NCBI GenBank assembly: GCA_017622215.1
Contig: JAGARO010000006.1
Coordinates: forward strand, 49,028-113,027
Direction: 5' to 3'
Origin: Clostridia bacterium
Lineage (GTDB): Bacteria > Bacillota > Clostridia > Monoglobales > Monoglobaceae
Length of the DNA: 64,000 nucleotides
The translations under genes were made by a program, and so were the position numbers. Shown piece by piece: positions 47,881-55,642 of this stretch (within the stretch, counting starts at the first letter, position 1; every line of letters starts with the position of its first letter). The notes beneath the pieces are model-generated. The model was given only the letters and a program-made list of their open reading frames with translations, was not told where the DNA came from and ran no database searches.

Positions 47881-47900
47881 GGGGACTTTTGGGTTCTCTC

Positions 47901-48059
47901 ATGGAAGGCATGGGAAATATGAATACAGGCGACAGAAGTCTTGACCTTCTCTCTGCCATCAAGCCTTTTCTTAAGAAAAGCCGTCAGGAGAGTGTCGACA
48001 AGGCTGTTTCAATGATAAGCACTTTGAGAATGCTTAAAATGTTCAAAAATTTCGATTAA
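47901..48059 (+). CDS. Short frame downstream, possible 3' part of the previous gene
   Basis: 52 residues from the ATG at 47901, ending LRMLKMFKNFD. The segment LLSAIKPFLKKSRQESVDKA resembles C-terminal helices seen in small clostridial proteins of this sort. The same frame is open upstream through the previous stop (ESDLGGLLGSLMEGMGN). An AGGGGGA at 47879-47885 is too far from this ATG but well placed for a TTG at 47889. It lies in the -1 frame relative to the preceding gene and ends 12 bases before the next. Confidence 0.5.
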   Translation: MEGMGNMNTGDRSLDLLSAIKPFLKKSRQESVDKAVSMISTLRMLKMFKNFD

Positions 48060-48071
48060 GGAGGTGTTGCC

Positions 48072-48446
48072 GTGTATGTAAGATATAATTCCAATAATAT
48101 GCGGCAGCCCCGCCCAAATCAGCCTCAGGCTATGCCACAGCATATGAACAGACCTGTGCAAAAGCCTGTACCGAGACCTGCACCTCAGGTTCAACCAAAA
48201 CCTGAGCCACAAAAAGAGGAAATTAAAAAAGAGCCACAGAAAAAAGGCCTCTTCTCACTTATTCCTGACTCAATTTTCTGTCGGGAAACAGGGAAATTTC
48301 TAAAATTTTTAGACGCCGATGACCTGCTTTTAATTGTCCTGTGCTTAATCCTTCTCCAGAGCGACGAGGAAGACGACAAGCTTCTTATAATCGCCCTGGC
48401 ATTCATATTTTTATCTGACAAAATTGATTTAACCAAATACTTTTAA
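48072..48446 (+). CDS. Proline-rich small membrane-associated protein, function unknown
   Basis: 124 residues, GTG start with a strong AAGGAGGTG. N-terminal 60 residues are rich in P, Q and K (RPVQKPVPRPAPQVQPKPEP); the C-terminal part holds a pattern typical of small clostridial proteins, FLDADDLLLIVLCLILLQSDEEDDKLLIIALAFIFL, here in two short hydrophobic runs (DDLLLIVLCLILL and KLLIIALAFIFL) separated by acid residues. It might dip into the membrane. The adjacent sipL suggests a sporulation context, which is inference. Confidence 0.65.
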   Translation: MYVRYNSNNMRQPRPNQPQAMPQHMNRPVQKPVPRPAPQVQPKPEPQKEEIKKEPQKKGLFSLIPDSIFCRETGKFLKFLDADDLLLIVLCLILLQSDEEDDKLLIIALAFIFLSDKIDLTKYF

Positions 48447-48469
48447 GGGGCTTATATAAGCCCTTTTTT
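48447..48469 (+). terminator. Terminator before sipL
   Basis: Stem GGGCTT / AAGCCC with loop ATAT and T6. Confidence 0.8.
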
Positions 48470-48497
48470 GCATATTAAAAATTTTTCAACATATTAT
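48470..48497 (+). promoter_or_regulatory. Candidate sigma-E-type sporulation promoter of sipL
   Basis: GCATATT, 13-base spacer, CATATTAT, 33 bases before the ATG. It resembles the mother-cell sigma-E pattern (GTCATATT and CATACAAT-like, 13-15 spacing); there is no good sigma-A promoter. In other Clostridia sipL is sigma-E dependent, which fits. Confidence 0.55.
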
Positions 48498-48529
48498 ATA
48501 TTAACAAACTGTAAAGAGAGGTAAATTTT

Positions 48530-50071
48530 ATGAACTTAAAAAAACAAACCATAGGTGTATCCGAGGTTGCATCAAACTATAACGAAATTACTTCTGTTGA
48601 TAATGATATAATTGTGCCTGATGTGAAGCCTGATGTTTTAAAAATTCTCCAGACAAGTCATAAAATTATTATTACACAGTGCAACATCCAAAAGGACAGA
48701 GTCTATGTTCAGGGCATCATCCGTCTCTGCATTCTCTACATACCTGACGGGGACGTTATCGGCAACATAAAATCTATGAATCTTTCTATGGATTTCAGCC
48801 ACGTTATTCCCGCAGAGGGCATCCGTCCTGAAATGCGCGCCTTTGCACAGGCTGAAATTGACAATCTTGACTGTTCTCTTATAAATTCAAGAAAAATAAA
48901 TGTCCGCGGTGAAATTGAAATAAATGTAAGAATTATCTGCGGAACTACAATTAATGTTCCTGTGGAAATTGAGGATACTGATGTAAACTCAAAGCGTGAA
49001 ACCCTTAAAATTTCCAATTCTATAGATTGCGACGAAAGAGAAATTCATTTTTCTGAAACTCTGGAAGTACCTGCAGGAAAGCCATACATCGGAGAAATTC
49101 TCCGAATTGACGGCACAGTCTTCCCAAAAGAACATCGTTTTGCAGACGGAAAGGTTGTGCTTAAGGCTGACCTTAAAATTTCAACCCTTTACGAAGCAGA
49201 TGAGGAAAATGTTTCTCTTCAGCTTATGGAACACGAAATTCCCCTCACGGAAGCTTTAAGCTTCCCTGAGCTCACCGACAAAATGACCATTGATGCAGAC
49301 TACGCCTTAAAAGACATTTCCTTAGAAGTTATTGCCGACGACGAGGGAAACACCTGTCTTGTAAAGGTTTGGGGAACTGTTTCAGCCTTTATAAAAGGCA
49401 CAGAGGAAATGGAGCTTGAGGCTCTTACTGACCTCTATTCTATGAATGAAAATTTAGATGTAAAATACGAAAAGTGTTGCCTTGAACAGCTCTGTGCAAC
49501 AGGGGACGCTCATCACGCATCAAAAGAGTCAATTATAATTCCCGACTATCTTCCTGAAATTATGCAGGTCTGCGACTTAAACGCCTACCCAAAGATTACC
49601 TCTGTTTCAATCAGCGACGGCTCAGTTTCAGTCAAAGGCTACCTTGCCTCAAATCTTCTGTACCTCTCCTCCGACAGTAGTGTCCCTGTTTCAGGCTTTA
49701 ACCACAACACAGATTTCCTTATTGAAATTCCTATCTCCGGTGCCTGTCCCGATATGGTATGCGACGGGAAAGCTGAGCTTGACCACCTTGCCTACAACAT
49801 TACCTCAGGCAGAGGCCTTGAGCTCCGCTACATCATTATCGTATCAGTTAAGCTCTGCAGAAAGGAAAAACTTAGCTTCATCGATTCAGTGTCGCTTAGC
49901 GAAGAACCTCTTTCTCCTATGCCTCCTATGATTATCTATTTCTCCGAAGACAGGGAGCAGGTCTGGGACATTGCAAAAAAATACAGGACTACACCTGAAA
50001 AAATTATGGACACAAATCATTTAGACTGCGACACTTTAAAGCAGGGACAGAGAATTTGTATTTTCAGATAA
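48530..50071 (+). CDS. sipL: SipL-like spore coat/cortex morphogenesis protein
   Basis: 513 residues. SPOCS (DUF3794) domains: the repeated pattern I.V.G.I.L..LY.S...V (for example DRVYVQGIIRLCILYIPDG, then GEILRIDGTV and SVSVKGYLASNLLYLSS), and a C-terminal LysM (QVWDIAKKYRTTPEKIMDTNHL...GQRICIF, about 465-513). In Clostridioides difficile SipL binds SpoIVA through its LysM and is needed for the coat layer. Length and domain order match. Strong sign that the organism sporulates or descends from a spore former. Own promoter and terminator. Confidence 0.88.
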   Translation: MNLKKQTIGVSEVASNYNEITSVDNDIIVPDVKPDVLKILQTSHKIIITQCNIQKDRVYVQGIIRLCILYIPDGDVIGNIKSMNLSMDFSHVIPAEGIRPEMRAFAQAEIDNLDCSLINSRKINVRGEIEINVRIICGTTINVPVEIEDTDVNSKRETLKISNSIDCDEREIHFSETLEVPAGKPYIGEILRIDGTVFPKEHRFADGKVVLKADLKISTLYEADEENVSLQLMEHEIPLTEALSFPELTDKMTIDADYALKDISLEVIADDEGNTCLVKVWGTVSAFIKGTEEMELEALTDLYSMNENLDVKYEKCCLEQLCATGDAHHASKESIIIPDYLPEIMQVCDLNAYPKITSVSISDGSVSVKGYLASNLLYLSSDSSVPVSGFNHNTDFLIEIPISGACPDMVCDGKAELDHLAYNITSGRGLELRYIIIVSVKLCRKEKLSFIDSVSLSEEPLSPMPPMIIYFSEDREQVWDIAKKYRTTPEKIMDTNHLDCDTLKQGQRICIFR

Positions 50072-50108
50072 AAAAAGAGCCTATGGAAATCTCTCCATAG
50101 GCTTTTTA
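50072..50108. terminator. Bidirectional terminator, sipL and fucO
   Basis: Stem AGCCTATGGA / TCCATAGGCT with six-base loop, A7 on the left and T5 on the right, between convergent genes. Confidence 0.9.
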
Positions 50109-50110
50109 TT

Positions 50111-51259
50111 TTACATAAGTTTAAGATAAAGTTCTTTAATTTCTTCAACGCTTGTTGGTCTTGGGTTACCAGGACGGCAGGCATCGTCGAAAGCTGACTG
50201 TGCAAGGAAGTCAATATCTTCCATCTTCACAATCTCCTTAAGGTCTGCAGGGATACCAACATCAGCAGATAATTTTTTAACTGCGTCAATGGCAGCCTTT
50301 CTTGCATCATCTAAGCTCATTGCATCTACATTTTCAACACCCATAGCCTTTGCAATATCTCTGTACTTCTCTCCCGTTGCAGGAGCGTTATATTCCATAA
50401 CTGTAGGAAGAATAATTGCGTTTGCAACGCCGTGCGGTGTATCGTAAAGAGCTCCTAAAGGATGTGCCATTGAGTGAACAATGCCAAGGCCTACATTTGA
50501 GAAGCCCATACCTGCAATATACTGACCAAGAGCCATTCCCTCTCTTCCTTCAGCCGTATTATCTACAGCACCGCGGAGGCTCTTTGCAATAATTTCAATA
50601 GCTTTAATATGGAACATATCGCTCATTTCCCATGCTCCGCCTGTAATATAACCTTCGATAGCGTGAGTTAAAGCGTCCATACCTGTGGCAGCTGTCAGAC
50701 CCTTTGGCATTGTAGCCATCATATCAGGGTCAACGATTGCAACAACAGGAATGTCGTGTACGTCAACACATACCATTTTACGATTATTTTCAGCATCTGT
50801 AATTACATAGTTAATTGTAACTTCAGCCGCTGTGCCTGCAGTTGTTGGAACTGCGATAATTGGTGTGCACTTATTTTTAGTAGGAGCAACGCCCTCTAAA
50901 GAGCGAACATCGGCAAATTCAGGATTTTCAATAATAATACCGATTGCCTTTGCAGTATCCATTGAAGAACCGCCGCCAATTGCAACTATACAGTCAGCCT
51001 TGCTGTTTTTAAAGCTTTCAACCCCTGCCTGAACATTTTCAATTGTAGGGTTAGCTTTAATTTCACTGAAAATTTCATAAGCGATTTCAGCCTTATCAAG
51101 AATGTCTGTAACTTTTTTAGTTACACCAAACTTGATTAAGTCAGGGTCAGAGCACACAAAAGCCTTCTTAAAGCCTCTTGCTTTAATTTCAGTTGCAATT
51201 TCATTTATTGCACCCTTGCCGTGATAACTTGTTTCATTAAGTATAAACCTGTTTGCCAT
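50111..51259 (-). CDS. fucO: Lactaldehyde reductase (1,2-propanediol oxidoreductase)
   Basis: 382 residues, iron-dependent group III alcohol dehydrogenase. Resemblance to the enteric FucO is unusually close by recall: ANRFILNETSYHGKGAI, NPEFADVRSLEG, TTAGTAAEVTINYVITD, ALTHAIEGYITGGAW. Iron ligands D195, H199, H262 and H276; nucleotide-binding GGGSSMD (95-101). It reduces L-lactaldehyde from fucose or rhamnose breakdown to 1,2-propanediol under anaerobic conditions. No other fucose genes are near, so the pathway must lie elsewhere. AAGGAGATG before the ATG. Confidence 0.92.
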   Translation of the reverse strand: MANRFILNETSYHGKGAINEIATEIKARGFKKAFVCSDPDLIKFGVTKKVTDILDKAEIAYEIFSEIKANPTIENVQAGVESFKNSKADCIVAIGGGSSMDTAKAIGIIIENPEFADVRSLEGVAPTKNKCTPIIAVPTTAGTAAEVTINYVITDAENNRKMVCVDVHDIPVVAIVDPDMMATMPKGLTAATGMDALTHAIEGYITGGAWEMSDMFHIKAIEIIAKSLRGAVDNTAEGREGMALGQYIAGMGFSNVGLGIVHSMAHPLGALYDTPHGVANAIILPTVMEYNAPATGEKYRDIAKAMGVENVDAMSLDDARKAAIDAVKKLSADVGIPADLKEIVKMEDIDFLAQSAFDDACRPGNPRPTSVEEIKELYLKLM

Positions 51260-51314
51260 ATTTACATCTCCTTTTTTATATTTCCTGTTATTATTTTATT
51301 CCACCGTTCTTTTC

Positions 51315-51560
51315 TTATTCAGCTTCTTCCAAAGCACGGGCAAGCTGGTCAGGGCAGGATGTTCCGCGACCGTTACAGTCAATCCCTTTAAGTCTGTCTA
51401 TAACCTCGTCTTTATCCATTCCCTCTACAAGACTGCTTATTCCCTTTGTATTTCCCATACAGCCAAAAAGGAACTCAACATTATAAACCTTCCCGTCCTC
51501 TATATCAAAGGTAATCTGTCTTGAGCATGTACCCTTTGTTTTATAAATATATTTTCCCAT
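51315..51560 (-). CDS. TSCPD-domain small protein (TIGR03905 type)
   Basis: 81 residues with the namesake GRGTSCPDQLARAL (about 64-77) and cysteines C12, C34 and C62. The TSCPD domain is also found at the C-terminus of some ribonucleotide reductases, but this stand-alone form has no known activity; the cysteines suggest metal binding. Located between fucO and hup, probably expressed with fucO. Confidence 0.78.
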   Translation of the reverse strand: MGKYIYKTKGTCSRQITFDIEDGKVYNVEFLFGCMGNTKGISSLVEGMDKDEVIDRLKGIDCNGRGTSCPDQLARALEEAE

Positions 51561-51572
51561 AACAACTCCACA

Positions 51573-51603
51573 AAAAAAGGACGCCCATCAAGGCGTCCTT
51601 TTA
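51573..51603 (-). terminator. Terminator of hup
   Basis: Stem GGACGCC / GGCGTCC with a six-base loop and minus-strand T7, eight bases after the stop. Confidence 0.9.
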
Positions 51604-51610
51604 TGATAAA

Positions 51611-51883
51611 TTAGTTTACCTTATCCTTTAAAGCCTTACCAGCCTTGAATGCAGGAACCTTAGCAGCAGCAATCTTGATTTCCTTGCCTGTCTGTGGGTT
51701 TCTACCTGTTCTAGCAGCTCTTGTTCTAACTTCGAATGTACCGAAACCAACGAGCTGTACCTTGTCACCCTTAGCGAGTGCGCAAGCGATTGCATCTGTA
51801 ACAGCCTTAACTGCAACTTCAGCATCCTTCTTTGAAAGGTTAGCAGCGTCTGCAACCTTAGCAACTAATTCCATCTTGTTCAT
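51611..51883 (-). CDS. hup: HU-family nucleoid DNA-binding protein
   Basis: 90 residues, histone-like. [41 protein letters not shown] (DNA-binding arm start) and [13 protein letters not shown] are standard. Bends and compacts DNA as a dimer. AAGGAG precedes the ATG. Monocistronic; no clear promoter picked out in the T-rich 183 bases upstream. Confidence 0.95.
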   Translation of the reverse strand: MNKMELVAKVADAANLSKKDAEVAVKAVTDAIACALAKGDKVQLVGFGTFEVRTRAARTGRNPQTGKEIKIAAAKVPAFKAGKALKDKVN

Positions 51884-52066
51884 GATAATTACTCCTTTTT
51901 TTATTTTTAATTTTTATGTCCGAAACTTAAACACAGCTTTATTTTACTACATATTGCCTAAAAATTCCACTATTTTTTCATTTTTTTGTAAAAATTGTAT
52001 AGTTTGCACAATTTTTTAATATCCATAACCCTTGATACAAAGGGGTTTTTGGGCACTTTTACGATA

Positions 52067-54694
52067 TTATTCACCGCTATTCATAAGCATTTCGTTAAAT
52101 TGGTCTCTTGTAACAAGTACCTGACGGGGCTTTGTGCCCTCATAAGGTCCGATAATATGCAACTCTTCCATAGTGTCAATAAGCCTTGCAGCCCTCTGGT
52201 AGCCCATCTTAAAATGTCTCTGGAACATAGCAACGGAAGCCTGTCCCGAGTCAATTACCATTTCAACTGCCTTAACGAAAAGTTCGTCCCTATCCTCTCC
52301 GAGACGGGCGTCGTCTCCGTCATTTTCAGCCTCTTTAGTCTGTGCATTCTTAATCTGCTCAATTATGTCCTCATCATATTCAGCGGTATACTGTTCCTTA
52401 ACATAATTTATAAGCTTTTCAATTTCCTCATCGGATACAAAGTTACCCTGAATACGCTTAGGTTTTGCAGCACCTCTCGGGAGATAAAGCATATCGCCCT
52501 TACCTAAAAGCTTTTCAGCCCCCGCAGTATCCAATATTATACTACTATCGATATGAGAAGAAACTGCAAAAGCAATTCTTGTTGGAACATTGGCTTTAAT
52601 TACACCTGTTACAACGTTAACTGACGGTCTCTGTGTAGCAATTACAAGATACATTCCCGCAGCTCTTGCAAGGGCAGCGAGGCTGTTTATAGCATCCTCC
52701 ACTTCGCCTTTTGCAGCCATCATAAGGTCTGCAAGCTCGTCGATAATTACTACAATTTCAGGAAGCTTGTCCCCTTCTCTGCCCTCTCTCTCCATAAGCT
52801 CGTTGTAGCCCTGAAGATTTCTTACCTTATTATCCTTCATAAGACCGTAACGGTTTTTCATTTCCGCAACAGCCCAGTTAAGAGCACCTGCCGCATGGCG
52901 TGGGTCTGTTACAACAGGAATTAAAAGGTGAGGTATTCCGTTATAGCCTACAAGTTCAACCTGCTTCGGGTCAATCATAATAAGCTTTACTTCATTTGGT
53001 TTTGCTTTATAAAGTATGCTCGTAATAAGGGAATTTATACATACAGACTTACCTGAGCCTGTTGAACCCGCAATAAGCACGTGTGGGAACTGGGAAATGT
53101 CTGCAACAATACATTCTCCGCTTAAATCCTTACCAAGAGCAAAAGCAGTTTTAGACGGGAAGTTCCTGAACTTGTCCGATTCAAGGACTTCTCGGATTGG
53201 GACTGCATTAGGATTTACATTTGGAATTTCAATACCGATAGCCGCCTTTCCCGGAATCGGAGCTTCAATTCTCACCGCAGGAGCAGCAAGGCTTAAAGCA
53301 ATATCGTCTGCAAGATTTGTAATCTTTGAAACCTTAACGCCAAAGCCTGGCTGAAGCTCAAATCTTGTAACTGTCGGGCCCTGTGTGATATTTATAATAC
53401 TTGCTTCAACCTTAAAGCTTGCAAGCTTATCTAAGAGCTTATTTGCCTTATCCTCAATATCCTTTCTTGTGTCGCCCTTTGTGGCTCCGCCCTTATCAAG
53501 AAGTGAAAGTGGCGGAAGCTTATATTTTATAATTTTTGTAGCCTCTAAAGACTGCTCAGCAAGATTTTTAATCTCATTCTTTGCATTTTCCACTTCCTCG
53601 TGGAGCATCTTTTTCGCCGCAAGAACTGCCTCGTCAAGAGGAACACCTCTGTCAAGCATTTCCTGCACCTCAGGGGCAAGCTTATCCTTAAGCTGTGCCT
53701 CGCTTGGCGGTTCAAATTCATCATCGTCAGAGTGAATTACACCGTTTTCATCAGGGAAATTTGTTAAAGTTCCCTTACCACGGCTGATATCTATAATCTC
53801 CTCTTCAGGCTCGAAAACAGGTTTCTTTTCAGCTGTTTTCGGAGGTTTTACATCTATTTCGTCAAAAGAAAATTTCTTTCCCACTGCTTCTGTTGTATGA
53901 GGAACGTCGTCCATTCCGTTATCTGCAAAATAATTATCAAAATATTCTTTATTCGCAGGATTATCGTGAGGTTCTTCAGGCTTTCTCTTCTTGCTGTGTC
54001 TTAAGCGGATTTCTTTCTCATCAGGAATAACATCCACCACTGCTTTTTCAATTTCTTCTTTCTTTATCTTTGTTTCAGCAGCAATCTTTCTTGCACTCTT
54101 TTCAAGGGAAATGCCTGTTATTACAATAAACATTATAATAAGAACTGCAATAACAAGAACATACATTATAGCCTTTCCCATAAATGTAGCAAGTAAGGCT
54201 ACGATTGAATCGCCTAAAACGCCACCGCCGTTCATATTTATACCGTTTGAATGGAACGCTTTAAGGTTTGTAAGCAGGTCATTCCAGAATGAGCCTGTGC
54301 TTTCCCAGGTAGTTTTAACTCCTATGCCTAACGCCATAAGGGATGTAAGCACTGACGCTGAAATCATCAGCACAATAAATGCCCAGGATTTACTTCTCTT
54401 CTTCTCCCTTTTTCTGTTTAAGAAAAGATTTACGCCCTGCCAGATAATAAAGATAAAATAGATATAGGATGGGATACCGAAAAGGCCCAAGAAAATATAT
54501 TCCTTAATAATCTTTCCCATCATACCCTGGTCAGCAAAATAGAATGCAATAAACACAACAATTCCCAGAGCTATACACATTATTCCCTTTATTTCGTCTG
54601 AAAGACGCTTTGTTTTAACCCTTTTTGTACTCTTTTTAGGTTTCATTTCAAGCTGATTTTTTTGAGGTTGTCTTTTTCTTTTGTTTTCAGCCAA
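52067..54694 (-). CDS. ftsK: DNA translocase FtsK/SpoIIIE
   Basis: 875 residues. About four N-terminal membrane helices (residues 35-210), a charged linker (210-400), the RecA-like motor with GSTGSGKSVCINSL (about 545) and IVVIIDELADLMM, then the gamma winged helix (DELFVKAVEMVIDSGQASVA...MGYQRAARLIDTMEE). Pumps chromosome DNA through the division or spore septum. TTG start with GGGAGGT eight bases upstream. Fifteen bases after uppP, so same transcript. FtsK versus SpoIIIE cannot be decided. Confidence 0.94.
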   Translation of the reverse strand: MAENKRKRQPQKNQLEMKPKKSTKRVKTKRLSDEIKGIMCIALGIVVFIAFYFADQGMMGKIIKEYIFLGLFGIPSYIYFIFIIWQGVNLFLNRKREKKRSKSWAFIVLMISASVLTSLMALGIGVKTTWESTGSFWNDLLTNLKAFHSNGINMNGGGVLGDSIVALLATFMGKAIMYVLVIAVLIIMFIVITGISLEKSARKIAAETKIKKEEIEKAVVDVIPDEKEIRLRHSKKRKPEEPHDNPANKEYFDNYFADNGMDDVPHTTEAVGKKFSFDEIDVKPPKTAEKKPVFEPEEEIIDISRGKGTLTNFPDENGVIHSDDDEFEPPSEAQLKDKLAPEVQEMLDRGVPLDEAVLAAKKMLHEEVENAKNEIKNLAEQSLEATKIIKYKLPPLSLLDKGGATKGDTRKDIEDKANKLLDKLASFKVEASIINITQGPTVTRFELQPGFGVKVSKITNLADDIALSLAAPAVRIEAPIPGKAAIGIEIPNVNPNAVPIREVLESDKFRNFPSKTAFALGKDLSGECIVADISQFPHVLIAGSTGSGKSVCINSLITSILYKAKPNEVKLIMIDPKQVELVGYNGIPHLLIPVVTDPRHAAGALNWAVAEMKNRYGLMKDNKVRNLQGYNELMEREGREGDKLPEIVVIIDELADLMMAAKGEVEDAINSLAALARAAGMYLVIATQRPSVNVVTGVIKANVPTRIAFAVSSHIDSSIILDTAGAEKLLGKGDMLYLPRGAAKPKRIQGNFVSDEEIEKLINYVKEQYTAEYDEDIIEQIKNAQTKEAENDGDDARLGEDRDELFVKAVEMVIDSGQASVAMFQRHFKMGYQRAARLIDTMEELHIIGPYEGTKPRQVLVTRDQFNEMLMNSGE

Positions 54695-54709
54695 AGTATG
54701 TACCTCCCT

Positions 54710-55519
54710 TTATCCTATAACTCCGGCTGCAAAGCACAGAAGAACTATAATTCCAAGCCCGATTCTGTACCAGCCAAAGCCTGTAAAACTGTGTTTTTTA
54801 ACAAATCCCATAAGGAATTTGATTGAAAGCATTGAAACCGCATAAGCCACAGCCATTCCCGTAATAAGAACAGCTATATTACTTCCTGTGAGTACTCCGT
54901 CAAAAGTGAGAATTTTAATTGCACTTATACCGAACATAATTGGTATTGACAAGAAGAAACAGAATTCCGCGGAAACTGTTCTTGAACAGCCTAAAATCAT
55001 TGCACCGAGGATTGTAGCCCCTGAACGGGATGTTCCCGGAATAACGGAAACTGCCTGAAACAGACCTATAAGAAGGGCTGTTTTATATGAAATGTCCTTT
55101 ATGGAATCAATCTTTACAGGCTTTTTCTTTCTCTCAATAAGAATAAAGGCTATACCGTAAATTATAAGCATTGTCGCAACAATTACGCCGTTTTCGATTG
55201 AGTCCATATAGTCATTCAGGAAAACACCGATTATGCCTGCAGGGATTGAGGCTACTGCAATCTTAAACCACATCTGCCATGTGTCTAAATTTTCTTCCTT
55301 GGTTTTCTTTAATGAAAAAGGCCAGAGCTTACCGAAAAACATTGTTACAACGGCAAGAATTGCACCAAGCTGGATAACGTAAAGATATAAATCCGAGTTT
55401 GTAAAGCCGTCATTATGTAAAAATTCGTTAACTAAAATCATATGTCCCGTAGAGCTTATAGGAAGCCATTCTGTGATACCTTCCACAACTCCCAGGAGAA
55501 TACTTCTTAAAATTTCCAA
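54710..55519 (-). CDS. uppP: Undecaprenyl-diphosphatase
   Basis: Recycles the wall lipid carrier. About 269 residues, eight membrane helices. EGITEWLPISSTGHMIL (near the N-terminus) and VIPGTSRSGATI are the two active-site motifs with E, H, S and R. The start is TTG at 55519 (opening MEILRSILLGVVEGI), with AAGGAG nine bases upstream; the ATG at 55546 is at the inferred transcription start and lies 5' of the Shine-Dalgarno, so is rejected. Confidence 0.92.
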   Translation of the reverse strand: MEILRSILLGVVEGITEWLPISSTGHMILVNEFLHNDGFTNSDLYLYVIQLGAILAVVTMFFGKLWPFSLKKTKEENLDTWQMWFKIAVASIPAGIIGVFLNDYMDSIENGVIVATMLIIYGIAFILIERKKKPVKIDSIKDISYKTALLIGLFQAVSVIPGTSRSGATILGAMILGCSRTVSAEFCFFLSIPIMFGISAIKILTFDGVLTGSNIAVLITGMAVAYAVSMLSIKFLMGFVKKHSFTGFGWYRIGLGIIVLLCFAAGVIG

Positions 55520-55550
55520 ATTCTTCAACTCCTTAAAATTATACATAATA

Positions 55551-55579
55551 ATTATAACATACCGATTTTCAAATTGCAA
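55551..55579 (-). promoter_or_regulatory. Sigma-A promoter of uppP-ftsK
   Basis: TTGCAA, 17-base spacer, TATAAT on the minus strand; transcription would begin near 55544. Confidence 0.78.
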
Positions 55580-55605
55580 CACTATAAATGTCCCGCAAAT
55601 ACAAT

Positions 55606-55631
55606 AAGGGAGCAGTTTTAAACCACTCCCT
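55606..55631 (-). terminator. Hairpin after the GH127 gene
   Basis: Stem AGGGAG / CTCCCT with inner GTTT/AAAC pairs; only a weak T tract follows on the minus strand. Confidence 0.5.
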
Positions 55632-55642
55632 CTTTTGTTATA

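Noticed and set aside
52028..52050. Hairpin AACCCTT...AAGGGGTT as ftsK terminator
   Set aside because: The T-run is on the plus strand, where no gene ends; on the minus strand it is not followed by T's.
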